Of a DNA stretch of 64,000 nt, positions 13,491 through 27,200 are shown one piece after another. The notes below the pieces were generated by a model. That model searched no databases. It saw nothing but the letters and a program-made list of their open reading frames with translations, and was not told the origin of the DNA. The DNA comes from Prosopocoilus inquinatus. Lineage: Eukaryota > Arthropoda > Insecta > Coleoptera > Lucanidae. The stretch's first letter is position 1. Each line of letters begins with the position of its first letter. The stretch lies in assembly GCA_036172665.1 (NCBI GenBank), contig CM069870.1, positions 58,032,212 through 58,096,211 of the forward strand. The letters are read 5' to 3'. A program made the position numbers and the translations under genes.

Positions 13491-15487
13491 GATATTATCA
13501 ACATTAAATCCATTTTACTTCATTCTTCAGTAAACGCAGGAAACTGTTAGAGTTCTCTTGAAACAATTTATGATTTAAATTAGCTTGTATCCTATGTTAG
13601 AGATGACTGGAAAGTAAACAAAAAACTTTAGAAGACCACGTAGGCAGCATCTTTCCGTTATTTCAAATTTAAATATGGAGATAGCTCTTTTTGAATCTGA
13701 AAAATGGATTTGGCCAGTTTTAAAAATTATCTTGAACGAATTTGGTTGATTTTGAGACAAAACGATTTTAGAAAGTCACTTGAAACGTTTCTGTAAAACG
13801 ATAAACTTCCAAGGGTTTTCGAGTCGATGCCATAATGTAATGAAAAGACATAGAACGATTTATGAAAATCACGGACATCGCAGGGATGGCAAGGATTGCA
13901 CATGAATAGATCATAAAATTATCGCCACAGTGAGGATATATTGGTAAAGATGAAGAGGAGTACCTGTATGAAATAGACAGCAGAATTAATACCCCAGTTT
14001 AAAAATTCAAAAGCTTAATAAACTAACTTCTTGCTTCAGTTCTTTTCTGTTCCATTCTTTAGGGTTCCACACTCCCTTTCTTGTCACAAGCTTTCTTCTC
14101 GCATTCAAACTAAAATGGACATGTTAAAAAATTGCGCGTTCACACGATTAATTAGTTGTAGTATTCGTCAACAAGGCTTGCGATTTACTGAGAAGGAGAT
14201 GGCTTGATTTGACAATAACATCTGATTGGAGATGACTGATTTTGAAACTGAGCCTTCTATTTATTTTTCAATAATACGAGTTCTGCTGTGAATTTGGATG
14301 GTTTTGAATCTGGTCACATGTAAAAAAAATAAACTTTCCCATGGTGCATTTGAAAATCTTCAAAAAAATTAATTTGACTGTGTGAGTGGAATTAGTTTAA
14401 GATCTGGTCATTGTCCTTTAGGTCTTCTTTAATGATATGGTAACGACGATCGTGTTAATTACACTATCAAACTTAATACTCATTATTACGTCTTCTTTAT
14501 TCTTCTCCTATCTGGTATATTTTCTTTCAGGTCTTTTTTAATCCTGACTGGTATATTTTCTTTTTCATTTTTTGTCTATTGTACGTCTCTCTTTGTAACC
14601 ACACTTCTTGTTTTTCCAACTACGTTTTTCTTTATCTTTTTCTGTTTCCGAATCTTGTTCTGAAAATCATTTTACTCTTTGTTTCCTCTTTCATTCGCAG
14701 TCCAAATATGCCTGAAACTGATTAACCTTCAATTTTGAACCATCTGTTTGTTGTTGGGCTTATGTAGTTGCTGTCTGTACTGCATCTCCTGAAATTGACT
14801 GAACTATTAAGTCAATAAAAATAACAACGTTGATGTTCCTCCTCCTTCTTTTCAATGATAAATATTTGTAATTAAATTTTAATTCTCATGATAGAAAAAA
14901 AAATAATAAGAATAATAGGAATTTGTTCTTATTCATATTTTAATATCCATTAACCCAATTAAATGGGTGGTCTGTAATTCTTTAGAAGAAGTACTGGCAA
15001 TGACCATAAGATCTTAACTAGACGTATATACAAATACGGATACATTGTTGAAAAATTATTATCTTCTGGTAATTGACAGACACTTGCTGAAGACCTTCTG
15101 ATCGTTATTGATACGCCTTGGCATCCTTATGATCTGCTTGCCTCGAAAAATTCGAGTTTCCCTTTCATCAAAATCTGAAATAATCATTGAAGACAAGTTT
15201 GTCTGACACAGTCGTTTTCTCCGTTCGCTTTCATTTAATTACAAAACTATATTTTCCTCGATTGATTGAGTAAAAGATTTTTGAACTTGGCTTTAACATT
15301 AATACTTCATTTATTTAATGCACTATAAATTAATTTATCTTAACTAAGTTATCGGTTAACTAACTCAAATTCGAATTGAATTCACTTCCCCGGCCGACTG
15401 TTTAAATATCCGCGCTGGCTTCGAGATCCTTCTGTTAGATGAACATTCCGCGGCTAGTGTGACGATCGAGGGCCCAGAAGATTCCAT
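13491..15487. other. No gene recognised
   Basis: Gene-free AT-rich DNA. T-rich stretches occur near 14500-14700. No supported repeat or RNA. Confidence 0.5.
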
Positions 15488-16005
15488 CGCCGAAGCTTTA
15501 GGCGCCAGGCTTTGACGCGTATAGCCTCCGTAAATTAATATTGAAGAATCATCACAATATGAAACTTTTCAAACGGTTTGGCGAATGAAAGTAACTAGTC
15601 TAACTGGGACTGATTGATATTGGTTGGAATAGAATCCTCGCTGTCATGTTTATAGGTTTCTGTAACGAGGAATCAAATAGAAACCATGCAGCTCACAGAA
15701 TTGATATATGTACGTGCTTGAGTCGAACAAAATAGGTTTCGTTCTTAAAGCTGACATGTTTTCTTTCTTTCACTATTCTTTTATTTCGCACATTATCAAG
15801 AAATGAGCTGGTTTGCGATATTGTTTCGGTCTAGCGGGCATTCTAGGCCGCGTGCGATGGCTGACTTTTTATCGAAGTTTCTTCACTTTCACTCAGAAAA
15901 TCTTGTTGCGGAAACAGACAAACGCCCGCCGAAGATGCAGGATTCTGTCGCGCCAAGCTCTGACGCATATAGCCTCTGACAAATGTCGTTGAATCATCCC
16001 AATAT
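15488..16005. repeat. Pair of diverged direct repeats
   Basis: A block of about 75 bases at 15488-15560 recurs at 15927-16005. Both copies have CGCCGAAG, then GCGCCA..CT.TGACGC.TATAGCCTC and GAATCATC.CAATAT. The words TGTCGTTGAATCATC in the second copy also occur in the direct repeats at 17241 and 18551, so these are scraps of one family. No coding capacity. Confidence 0.45.
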
Positions 16006-17240
16006 TCTGACTCTGAAGTAGTTGGATTTGCTAATAATATCATTTAGAAATAAATTGTTTGCTCATTAAGCAACTGTATTGTAACTTGTAATTAAATTTT
16101 ATTTCTCGTCAGCGTGAGTGCTATGAGATTAGAGAATGTTGTTAAAACTTTTAAATAATTGTACTTTATGTCACTTAAACTTGACCTCACCCTCTCTCTC
16201 TCTCTCTAATTGGTTAACACGAATATTCTGCTTGTCGTTTTTTAACTTTGACGTTGAAGTATCACCGTGTGCAAGCAGTTATACACAAAACTAATTCAAG
16301 GTATTATGTATATAACAATACAAACGTGACAATAATATTTCGTATAAACAATAAAATCTCGTCGTTAAAATTAAATTAACATCATTCTAGTATAGTATTC
16401 TCATTCAAAAGTTAATAAAAATTTTAATTTCCTTTACATTCTGAATGGGTTAGTAAACCATACCTTGAACTATCTATTTATACTGACCTGTATGACAATA
16501 AATATTTAATGTAACCAAAACAGAAATTCGTCAGCTATTATTCATACCTTAAAAGTGTCGATTAAACGTACTTACATAATTATAGCTTCGCCGTCTGCTG
16601 TAATTGGGCAGCGTTTGTTATTTATCGTAGTACAGAAATAACCTGCCCGTATACCCAAAGTCTGACCCAAGTAAAAGCAAGCCGGATAAAATTCTTGGTC
16701 TGCTGTCTCCGGAGACCGGATCGCAAACTTTCGGAGCGCTTTTAAATTGAACTCATTTAAACGCACGTGAATTAAATTACACAACCGGAGGGGCTCGCAA
16801 CGATATTAAATTACATTAAACCAATATTGATTGGACGGATAAACACAATTACGTTATAGGCTCGTGTTTGAGTGCGGATTTATTGAAATAAATAAACGAT
16901 TTTCAAACGAACGTATGATTGAAAAAACGAGCACGAACAAATCCCTAGCCGAAAGGGTGCGCACTTTTTCAATATTTGAATTAAATTTTTTTTTTAATAG
17001 ATTTTTTGTTAAGAAGATTTGTGAACTAATTATTTTTTTTAACATGAAAGGAAAACATTTTATTGAAAATTCATAAATTGGAAATGCTTAATAAAATAAT
17101 CAAATGAAGACCTCTTACATTTGTAATTAAAATTTTTAATTGAAAATCAGATTCAGGTGCAAAAGCTTTGCGGGAATCAAACTTTCAATTAAAATAATGC
17201 GAAACAATTTAAAACGGCTAGGAATATTAAGCGGAATAAT
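16006..17240. other. No gene recognised
   Basis: Contains a short CT microsatellite at about 16190-16207 and a conserved-looking but non-coding GC-richer patch around 16600-16800. No gene supported. Confidence 0.45.
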
Positions 17241-18718
17241 TAACTCGGTATTAAAAATAGTGTAGGGTTCGTGTAGTTTCCGTCACGTGTCGTTGAATCA
17301 TCACAGTAGGTACAGCCATGGACGTAAAACATGGAACATTAAACTTCGGGCAAACTTGCATGCACTTCTTAACTTTGTGCATTTAAAAATTAAAAATAAA
17401 CAAATGTTGGCTGGATTTTTTGTTTAAATATTATAGACAAACAATATTATCTGAGGACGGAGTTACAATAAACATTCACTCATCATCAGTTAGATCTCTC
17501 ATTCCTAATGTTCTTTCTTTCTCGCTTCCCTGACCGCGCAACAGGCGCTGAGAATAAACGTCTTAGCTCCCGGGCATCGCATTCTAATTCGATAAGGACC
17601 ATGCAAATTATAAGTAACCCTTTACGAGTATCTATTCAGTAAAATGGAACATTCCGCTTACCGGGGCCCTTTTCCCGGTCCCACCTGCTCCAGCAACGAA
17701 TCTAGAAGCTGTAGCTCCCTCATGATGATATTGGACACTGGGGAAGTCATCCTCGCACGTTGACTTCTTATATTCGCATGCATTACCCCCCACATTCACC
17801 TGTGGATACAAAACCCACCCCTTCCAATGGACATTAGGATACCTTGCCTCCCGAGCATACGTTTTCAGGATCAGTTGATGCACCGAATGCGTGACTATCA
17901 AGCACCACTCCGTACTAGTCCAATAACATCATCATGTCAGACCTTTCTGGATAGCTCAATGCCATCACCTGGTCAGGAATGCAATCAACCAAATTCCCAC
18001 TCACAACGAATGCAGAATACAGCTAATTTCTTTGCCGATTCCGTGTTCTTCATCGGTGCTGCTTGCACACCGCGGCAAGAGCTCCGATACCGTATGCTGG
18101 TGGTGCACGATACCATCTCTGGTCAACGCCCCGTATCGCGTCCCGGACAATATTCTACCAGAATACCTCCGCATAACTCATGACTTATGACCCTCAAACC
18201 CCATTGCCAATCGTGAGAATGTACCGCCCTAACCCTTCTGCCAGAACATACCATCTTAGGTCATATTCTGCAGACACCCTCTAGCTCATGTCCGGCAACA
18301 GATCGCGGCCACCACATATATCACCAGGCCCATCCGTGGTCCCGTTTACCGATACGTTTCGCCTTTTGCGCTAGCCCTTGGGAGACTGCCGTCTCTGCCA
18401 TTTCTTTGCTACCAAGACTAAACACGCCCCCTATCATATTACCAAACTAATAACGTAAACAAATATGCTAGTGCTTCAGATATATCCCGAGAATGCATAA
18501 ACTTTCATAAATCCTAAATTTCTAAAATAAATAACACAAATATAAATAATTAACTCGATATTTAAAAGAAATGTTACGAATTTAGAGTACGTGTAGTTTC
18601 GGTCAGGTGGCGTTGAATCATCACATTAGGTACAGTAATGGACGAAAAACATACAATATTAAACTTCGGGCAAACTTGCATGCATTTCTTAACATTGAGC
18701 ATTTAAAAATTAAAAATA
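17241..18718. repeat. GC-richer island between ~160-bp direct repeats
   Basis: The copy at 17241-17398 and the copy at 18551-18718 share TAACTCG, GTGTAGTTTC, GTTGAATCATCACA, AAACTTCGGGCAAACTTGCA and ATTTAAAAATTAAAAATA, and are mostly collinear. The unit between them has about half G+C, clearly above its surroundings. The minus strand of 17632-17901 is open and contains a P-loop-like AGAGGTGK followed by Arg instead of Ser/Thr. This resembles the ATPase motif of transposon-encoded helicases, but the match is too short to name a family. Most likely a degraded mobile element. Confidence 0.4.
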
Positions 18719-20716
18719 TTTTTTTACATCCTATGTTTATTTTAATTTTTCTCTGAGAACCGTTTTATATCTATCTATCTATCTATCTAGTTAAAGAGAT
18801 AGACTACCACAGTTAATGTTCATTGGTTGAATCGACACTTCTTTGTCACTTTGCGCAAGAAAATGTAACAAATTTTGATAGATATAAAACGGCTCTAAGG
18901 ACGAAAAACTTAACTGAATATTTGAATTGAATTAACAGACAAAGTACACCTGCTTCTAGAAAATGAGGTAATTCATACCGACAGTTATCTATTACTTGCA
19001 TTATTTATGATTTATTTTTGTACATATGTTTTTTTGTAGATTAATTGCCACAGTATTTATTTATTACTTAATGACAATGACATTCAGAATTCCTATAGAA
19101 CAAATAATCCCAGATGTTTGCAGCATCACAGTTAAGAATGCGTGCGTGCAATCAGTAACTGAAATGTCAAGTATCTTCGAGTAATTTGCGCTTCAGTTAT
19201 TTAATTATAAACATAAATAACGCTGTAATTTATTGAATACTATAAACTATAATGTTTAAATGGAGTCGTGATTGGCTGAAAATGAGGTGATTCAAATTCG
19301 ATGAGTATAAACAGCACAGATACTTCAAGATTGAAATTTATGAAGTGGAAACGCGTCACACTGAAGTAAATGTCCGTCTCCTAAAGATTAATCTAATTCT
19401 AAATCTGATTAATATGCTCAATGGAATTTTTCACGTTGCTTGTACCGAATTAGGTAACCAAACCCTCTCTTCTGGATCAGGGCAACCTTTTAATACACGG
19501 TCCAGCTCTAACAACCTTGCGGGAACGGGTTAGCGATAGATTCTAACAAAATTAGCAAACGCTACATCTTTGCAAGGAGCTGGAACTTCTTCGTATATTT
19601 GTACCGCGTTTTATTTGTCATATTACCTATGTTCTGACCTTCAAACAATTAGATGTATTTATTTGTTTTACACTTATTTCCAGTTTTATTTTACACTAAG
19701 TAGTGCTTTTAATAGAATCAAAATATTTTCCGTAGAACAAATTCTGATTTGAATAGTAACGTCAGTACAGCAAGAAAAATAACTATAATACATGAAAGTT
19801 TACCTTTAAATCTGACTTTAATCCTCTTGAACTCGTCGACCTTTTACCATAATAATAAATAGGGTTATAATGTTAAAAAGAGAGACAAAGGAAAGGAATC
19901 ATATAATAAAAAATATTATCTGTTAATATTAACAGAAACGAAACGTAGAAAAAGGTCAAAGGTACCGGAACACAAATTCGATCAGCTAAATATTAAGCGA
20001 GCACTCCGATAGGTCTCACAAATTCCGGATAAAAGCCTTTTTTAAACTCCCCAATTTCAGCTTTAGAACTTTCTTACCAAAATTAAATCTCGTACGCGAG
20101 CCGGTTACAGAGAGCAATTTAAACTTGAATTACGAGCGCATTCAGTTTCCGTGCTGATTCACTGAGCTTCGCAAGCTTTAAACAAATAAATCTTTAAGCA
20201 CCGACAGAACTCCGGCTTGTTTCAGCCAACTGCTTTAATACCGAGTTTTCAATTGTTTGTTAAGACCATTTTACACTAGCCTATTTCTTGTACAAAACTA
20301 AACTAAATCGAAATAAAACTGAAAACATACATAAAAAGCTCTGAGCAAAATGGGGCCGTTGAAACGTTGGGTAAACTAAAAAATAAGTAGAACTTCACAT
20401 TTGTTCTGTCAAAAATAAGTTTATAGCTTCATATCCAAGAACATCAAACGGAAAAATATAAGTTTCGTTTGACGTTTGTCATTGTGTTGCCATGCCTTAG
20501 TAGCTTACGTTATTTAGCATTAAGCCCATTCTCCATTATTAACTAATTGTCTATTAAGTGTTTAATGTTTAATTGGAGGCCACTTGCAAAGAGCAAGCTT
20601 ATATCCTGACTAGTTTAGCTGCTGGTTTCTAACTCCCGTATTTTATAAATGACAACGATATTTCTAAGTAGATTTAGAAATTTTTGTTTGAGAATTAAAC
20701 TGTCTGTCTTCTTTAC
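18719..20716. other. 5' flank or 5' intron of the guanylyl cyclase gene
   Basis: No coding exon recognised. A TCTA microsatellite at 18771-18788 lies in an inverted repeat with 18870-18893 (CCGTTTTATATCTATC and its complement). Because a splice acceptor precedes the first coding exon, at least one non-coding 5' exon and the promoter must lie here or further upstream. Neither can be placed. Confidence 0.4.
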
Positions 20717-20718
20717 AG

Positions 20719-20754
20719 GTGATCCTGGAGTGTCCATAAGTGCGCGGGCCGGTC
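20719..20754 (+). other. Gyc76C: 5' UTR part of first coding exon
   Basis: A strong acceptor (pyrimidine tract then TTTACAG, AG at 20717-20718) precedes it. An in-frame TAA at 20737-20739 excludes upstream extension, so the ATG at 20755 is the first usable start. An in-frame GTG at 20740 was not chosen. The leader must continue in an unseen upstream exon. Confidence 0.75.
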
Positions 20755-21204
20755 ATGCGCCTCGGCCCGGCCCTGCTGGTCGCGCTGCTACCTCTCTTCA
20801 CTAGGGCCAACTTCACGAAAACCTTCGTCAATGAGTCGTCCAAGTACGGAAGCTCGCTGGCGACGGTCCCTAGCTCCAACTCTGTGCAATATTTCGACTC
20901 GAAGCCGACCAGCCCGACCAGCAAAACCTCCTCGAACACAGTACCTCATAAGAGTGCAAAACTCAACGAAATCTCCAGTAACCACACCGATTACCTCAAC
21001 GAGCACGAAGAATTGGACGATGCAGTCGAACAAGTCTCCACGGAGTCAGCGTTGCCGAAGAAAAACATCACCGCCGCCAATCTTCAGGCCCCCACATACA
21101 AGAAGACGAAACTTAACGTGGGATATCTTACTGCGGCTACGGGTACTCTGCCTCAAAGGCAAGGATTGGCCATTTCTGGAGCTCTTCTTTACGCACTTGA
21201 ACAG
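20755..21204 (+). CDS. Gyc76C: Gyc76C exon 1: signal peptide, extension, start of ectodomain
   Basis: Residues 1-150. Hydrophobic leader [18 protein letters not shown], then about 100 residues rich in Ser, Thr, Asn and Glu with N-glycosylation sites (NFT, NES, NHT, NIT). The conserved [11 protein letters not shown]...[10 protein letters not shown] opens the ligand-binding-like domain at residue 120. Clearly GC-richer than the flanking introns. Ends in phase 0 at ACAG|GTAAAG. Confidence 0.95.
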
Positions 21205-24200
21205 GTAAAGCATCAAATAAAAATTTCTCTTACTACAATGACGTTTTACATAGATACATATTTCGGTAGCTATGCTGCTATCTTCAATGCGCTTAGAGTA
21301 CGAACGTACCGCAGATACTACGCTGTTCACCTTCGATGTTTAGGTCGCGCTCGATACCGCGATATCACCTCGATGTACATTTATATAAAACTATACGTTT
21401 GTTTTACATCGAGGTGGTATCGCGGTATCGAGCGAGACCTAAACATCGAGGGTGAACAGCGAGGAATCCTCGGCATATTCGTACCCTTACACTCACATGT
21501 GTTAGTATTTTCTAAACCATTCTCTTCTTTACTATTCTCTGTTTCGCAGGTACAGTATTATTATGTACTTCGAAGAAATATGTTTGGACTTTACCGTATC
21601 CCAAAAATATTGTTACACTCATCTTTGGAGCTTTGAATCGAAAGGAGGTGAAGAGTATATTTCAGTATATGACTGTTCCAAGCGCGTCCCCAACTCAAAT
21701 ATTGGAAAGCAATTTGAAAGTTGCATCGCCTTTATTCTTTAAGACGTCCAAAATTCTTTGAGGCATAGTTTTTACTAAACCTTGGCAAAGTTTTGTTGTA
21801 TGCTGTAGTTCAGGAAGCTAGTTAGCTGGATGTTTTCGGACACCATTTTCATAACGCACCACAAACCCTTGGTTAAGTCAGGAATCAAATAGAAAAATAA
21901 ATATAATTGGACCAGTACCATCTAGGTGCTTCACAGGTTTGCATGTTTGCTTTCGAAGCGTATGGCTTGGGTTTAAATCTCAATCCGGCAGTCGCTTTCC
22001 TCTATTGTGGACAAAAAGCCAAAAACTTACTTTTTTCCCGGATAGAAAGTACTTGAAAATCTTCGTAAGCGCCGTGTGATACAATGTTAGGCACGTTAAA
22101 AATATCTACCTTGGTGCAATTCCTCCGGACAGCGGCACCTTCTGAAATGGTTTGCAGAGATTTACAGCGATGGTTGCTGCACCAAATTTGATTTGGCGCG
22201 AGTCAGTCTTTCACAGCTACCGTTAAGGCAATTACGTTAGTGAACCTTTCTTAATTCGGGAAAACCCACAGCTATCTCCAGGAGTGCTGCCAACAAGGTT
22301 GTAAAAATTTCGCTACACCTCTCTTCAATCTACGCCAGATTGACGCTAGCATGCTACGAGGACCGCAAATTTTCCGCTATTACGGTTTAACCAAGATGGC
22401 GCCACACTGTTTTGTGTTCCTGTAAATTCTGGTAGAGTTGGAAATGTGACCTTGGTACTTGAGAATTAACCCCGACACATCAGCCATGAAAATTAAAGAA
22501 AGAGAGAAATATTGCACAGTGCATTGACATCGGTGTAACTGCGTTTAGAATTTGGCTGAAAAAATCGACCTGATTTTATTAAAGCACTCAAAAAACATAT
22601 TTAATTTACCTTGTAATAAGCAATATACAGAATTTATGTTAGTTATTAATAGACATTTCGGAATTATTAATCATTCAGCACTTATAAAATCTCTTACAAT
22701 GTTAGGATCCTGGATGCCTTCCAATAAACGAACTGTTGATTTTCACACATTCCTTAATTTTATTTCATGTGTAAAACCGGCTGCAAATTATCAACTTTTT
22801 TATTAAAACATAATAAGCGTATACACAAATGTAGGACTTAGTCAAAACGCTCACCCTTTTCTTTGGCTACTCAACAGTCGTCACTTGCTCGACCCTTTTT
22901 GGTCTATTCATACCTGCAACTAGTGCCTCCATCACTTCTGATGGTGTCAACCTTGGGTCTTATAATGTCATTTCCCACGCAGCACAGATGCCTTGGCACT
23001 ATCCGATCCATAGATTCTATCTACACCAGGTGGTGTGGCTCTCATCACCGGCTTCCACCTGGCCACGCACGGGTGATGACTATTTAATAACCTTAGGGCT
23101 CTCTATTCTCTACACCCGGACACCATAGGACCGTAAATAGTACGTCGTTCACTCTCGGCTGTATATTTAACCCTCCTAGTACGATCCCCCTTCGGGAATG
23201 GCCTATGCAGTGAGGTCCCCAACATACCCCACCTTCCAGACATCGCGCAGCCACCCCTGCCAATATAGTCCAACTAGTCAGCGGTCTAGTGATGCACAGT
23301 TGCCACGCCCAGCCGAGCCTGTACCCAGAGGAACCGCTTATTCATATCATGCAAGAAATAGTTCATGCAAAATCTCTACACATCATGCAATTTGCTGCAG
23401 TAGATAACTTATCTGTAAAGAGTACTGCGTATCGATTAACGACAAGAAAACACCTTTTTGCCGATGGGGTAGGGGGGAGACACCAGTACAAAAGAGAATT
23501 TATTCATCACAAATTTTCTCCGATTTTTTCAAGTTTCTTGCGGTGGATTTTCTTCTAACTTTGTCAATACTTTAGGCACGTACTCTGCTAGGTCTCTACC
23601 AAGTTTCAGGAAAAATCAACCGCTGGAAAAATTTTCATGACAATGTTGTACCTATTGTGTCGGTAGAATTAAACATTCTTGGTTTCTATATTAATGGCAA
23701 CTTTTTCTTTCATATTATTGATTAACGTCAAGAAAACATATTTTCATTGGTGGAGACCCTGTATAAATGAAGAAAATGTATGCGCTGATGCGCTGGCACA
23801 AACGCTATTCGATTTCAAGTTTCATATTTTCATAATTTGTATAGGTTGCCTCGTAACTTTCACCCAATAGCGCTATTGGTTGAAAGTGCGAAGGCGTCAC
23901 TTGGAGTTCAGATTTAAATTTAAATTTATGAAATCAAATGATTTTTTAAGGTTAAAGTAACTTTACATTTAGTCATATTATGAGACGGTCCTTAATGCAT
24001 TTTTGTAAAATAGTTTTTAGTAGCACCTTCTTTGCCACTGTATTCTTTAATTTGGCCCTCACTAAGTCAGCATAATCATGAGTAATAAAATGTTTGCTAC
24101 AAATTCTTGATTTTACAGGCAAAGAATAATTGCAGGATTGAAACTGTCTTTTCTGTGATCCCGTTTGATCATCTCTTTGTTAATTATTGGGTCGGTCCTT

Positions 24201-27200
24201 CTACTCAACTTTTAACTTCTTAAAATATGGCAAAATTTTTCCAGCGAGAGCCTTGGACTTCAGATTATGCGCACTCATTCATTTACCAGGTAGCCTATAA
24301 TGACTAAATTTGATCCGATTTTCTCAATTTTCCACTGTGAATTTTCTTCAAATTCTGTCAATACTTCAAACATGCATTCCGCTAGGTCTTTGCCAAGTTC
24401 CAGGAAAATTCAACCGCTGGGAATATTTTTATGACACTTGTACCTAAAATAGTAAAGGAGACTGTGGTTGAAGAAATAATTGAAATTATATTTTTATGAT
24501 TTTATTAGGATGATTAGGTTGTTTTCAGATCTTTTTAAGTGCTTTTAAGTTGGTAGCATACTGAAGATGGCAGATTAGCTGCCGAAATACGTATCTACGG
24601 ATATAAAATTATTGTGGGTGGAGATTAATTTCAGTTACACTTGTACCTATTGTACCCATTTGTGTCGATAGAATTAAACATTTTACCGCGGGTTTTTACA
24701 TTAATCGTATCTTACCTTCTCCTACATTATCGATTAGCGACAAGAAAATTTATTCGCCATCAGAACTGCTATCCGATTTTTTCACGGTATATTTTGTTCA
24801 AACTTTTCGAATACTTCATCCATGCACTCCGCTAGGTTTCTGCCAAGTTTCAGGAGAATTCAACCGCTGGAAAAATTTTCATGACACACTTGTACCTATT
24901 TCTGCTGTAAAATTAAACATTTTACCGCGGATTTTTATATTAATCATAACTTCTTCTTCCACGTGATCGATTAACGACAAGAAAACACATTTTCATCGGT
25001 AGGAACCCTGTACGAACAAAGAAAATTTCAACCAATAGCGATGACACACGAACGCGTCACTTGGAATCCAGATTTATGTAAATCTTATCTTCTTCTACAT
25101 TACCGATTAACGACAACAAAGCACCCTTTCATCGGTGGGGACCATGTACAAATGAAGAACACTGTCACAAACACTATCCGATTTTCTCAAGTTTTTCACG
25201 GTGAATTTTCTTCAAACTTTGCCAATACTTCAAGCACGCACTCCGCTTCTTATCTCTCCGGAGTGGCTCATAATATCTCCTAAACACACTCTGTATATAA
25301 TACAGGCCGACTATAAACGAATGCGAATTGCGAGCAATGCGTTATGCGCACCACAACATTGGTCAACAATGCGCGTGCCCCTTAATAATTATTTCAATAA
25401 TTATTTCGTACATTTTACGCAATATTAATTAAAACAGCAAACACTTATTCAGCGTGCGTATCGTTTAACTATATAAAATCGACTGTCCCTTGCCCTAACC
25501 GAACCTGCATAACTCGAGCTTATTATTGTTTATATCTTTTCTCAAGTGACGTATGTATACTACCGCGATCCAAACGGTCTGAGTTTAGATAAGACTCGAT
25601 GCATTGTAGGCAAAACTTTAATTTCTTAAATTATAAATACTTTTTATTTTTATTTAATAAAAATATATCTAACACAAGAAGTAATGGACCTTCAAGCGAT
25701 TGAAATTAAAGTGTTTGGCTAATTATTAGTAAATAATAAATTACATTGACATTTAAGAATGGTTGTTAATGGAAATGCGAAATGCAATCACCAATTCTTT
25801 AAAATTAATTGAATTGACTGAATTATTAAATTTCGTAATTGAATTAAATAATATCAGAAACTCAATTTAAATTGCTCATAAATGAAAAACTTCAAAGTTA
25901 TTTTTAATTTCTTTTGTAATATCTCTTTTATTTATAGATTGAAGGTTTAGGCGAACCCAAAGTCGTTTTCAATCCTCAATTAGTTAGCCGTTTTGTAATA
26001 CTTAAGTGTATTTAAAAAAAGAGTAGTTTATTTTAGATTTCCTTGATTTAATCATTCGGTTGCCAAATCGGGAATCGTGTCGGATGTAAGAGACGCCGGC
26101 CGTTCAAATTTCAACAGCACTTCACATTTTGTTTAGTCAGTCACACTTTGCTAATGTTGCAATTTACATAATGGCCAGCGTCGAATAAACAATTTTATTT
26201 TCTAAAAATAGTCCAGACTTATATTGATTATTTTGCAATTTACTTGTTTTTTTTTCTTAATGTAACGTGTTAGTTCCAATATTAAATTGTTATAAAAATA
26301 TATTTCGCTGTATCATCATTGAACAAGTCTAACAAGATCCACAATTTTGTTTGGAGCAAACAGTATTTGTTAATCCCGACGAGAAAGTCAACGTCTTTTT
26401 TGTTTCAGATATGTTTTATGTTTTAATGAAAAAATATAATGTTAGTTGTTTTGTAAGTTTTAAACCAGCATGCTCCTCTTACATTCTCAATATTTGCTAG
26501 ATCCTTGGGGATGCAGACAGCCATTTTGACGAAAAGGGTCAGAATTATTTCTTCTAAAATTTTGTTTAATGCAAATCATTGTAAAATAAAACTTTGAATT
26601 GACATCATTAGTCCCTTGATTTACACCTCTGCCAAAAGATGATGTGTCGAGAACGATTTTTTTATCAAACAATTAAAAAAATGATGATGTAACTGATTTC
26701 TGTACTGTTTATGTATAAAGAAATCAAATAGAATCCTGCAATAAAGATTCGTAATCGATCGATACGTAATCCATTCGTAACGACCCCCAAAAGATCATTA
26801 AGTTTCATCAAACTCCAAGGGTTCGATTCGACCTCATTGGGGTCCTTTTTGTCTCCTCTTTTGAACAACTTGTAACTTACCAGAAATTAGTAAAAGTCTT
26901 TAGAACCATCTAAAAAATCTCCAGCAAAAGCAAGAACAATAAAAAAAATGAGAAAGAAGAAAAACATTGTAACGAATTTGAAATAACTTCATAAATAAAA
27001 GAAAATAATGCAGAGATCTTATTTAATCGATTCCCATCGACCATTAATAGTTCATTGACCCCCCAAAAAAATTCCAGGCTTGAATGTCCTCGAATTGATC
27101 CCTACTTGTTCATCGACTCTTTTCAAATTGGCATTGATCGACGTGGGCTCAAGTCGGCCTCATTGGGAACCCTGTTTTGGGGTCCTCTTCATCCCCTCTT

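Noticed and set aside
20831..21208. 125-codon alternative frame and antisense frames over exon 1
   Set aside because: Caused by the GC-rich coding sequence; basic/Pro-rich shadow products.
21205..21636. Continuation of the exon 1 open frame into a 298-codon frame
   Set aside because: It leaves the conserved protein exactly at a consensus donor and runs through a MITE; exon 2 continues the family alignment instead.
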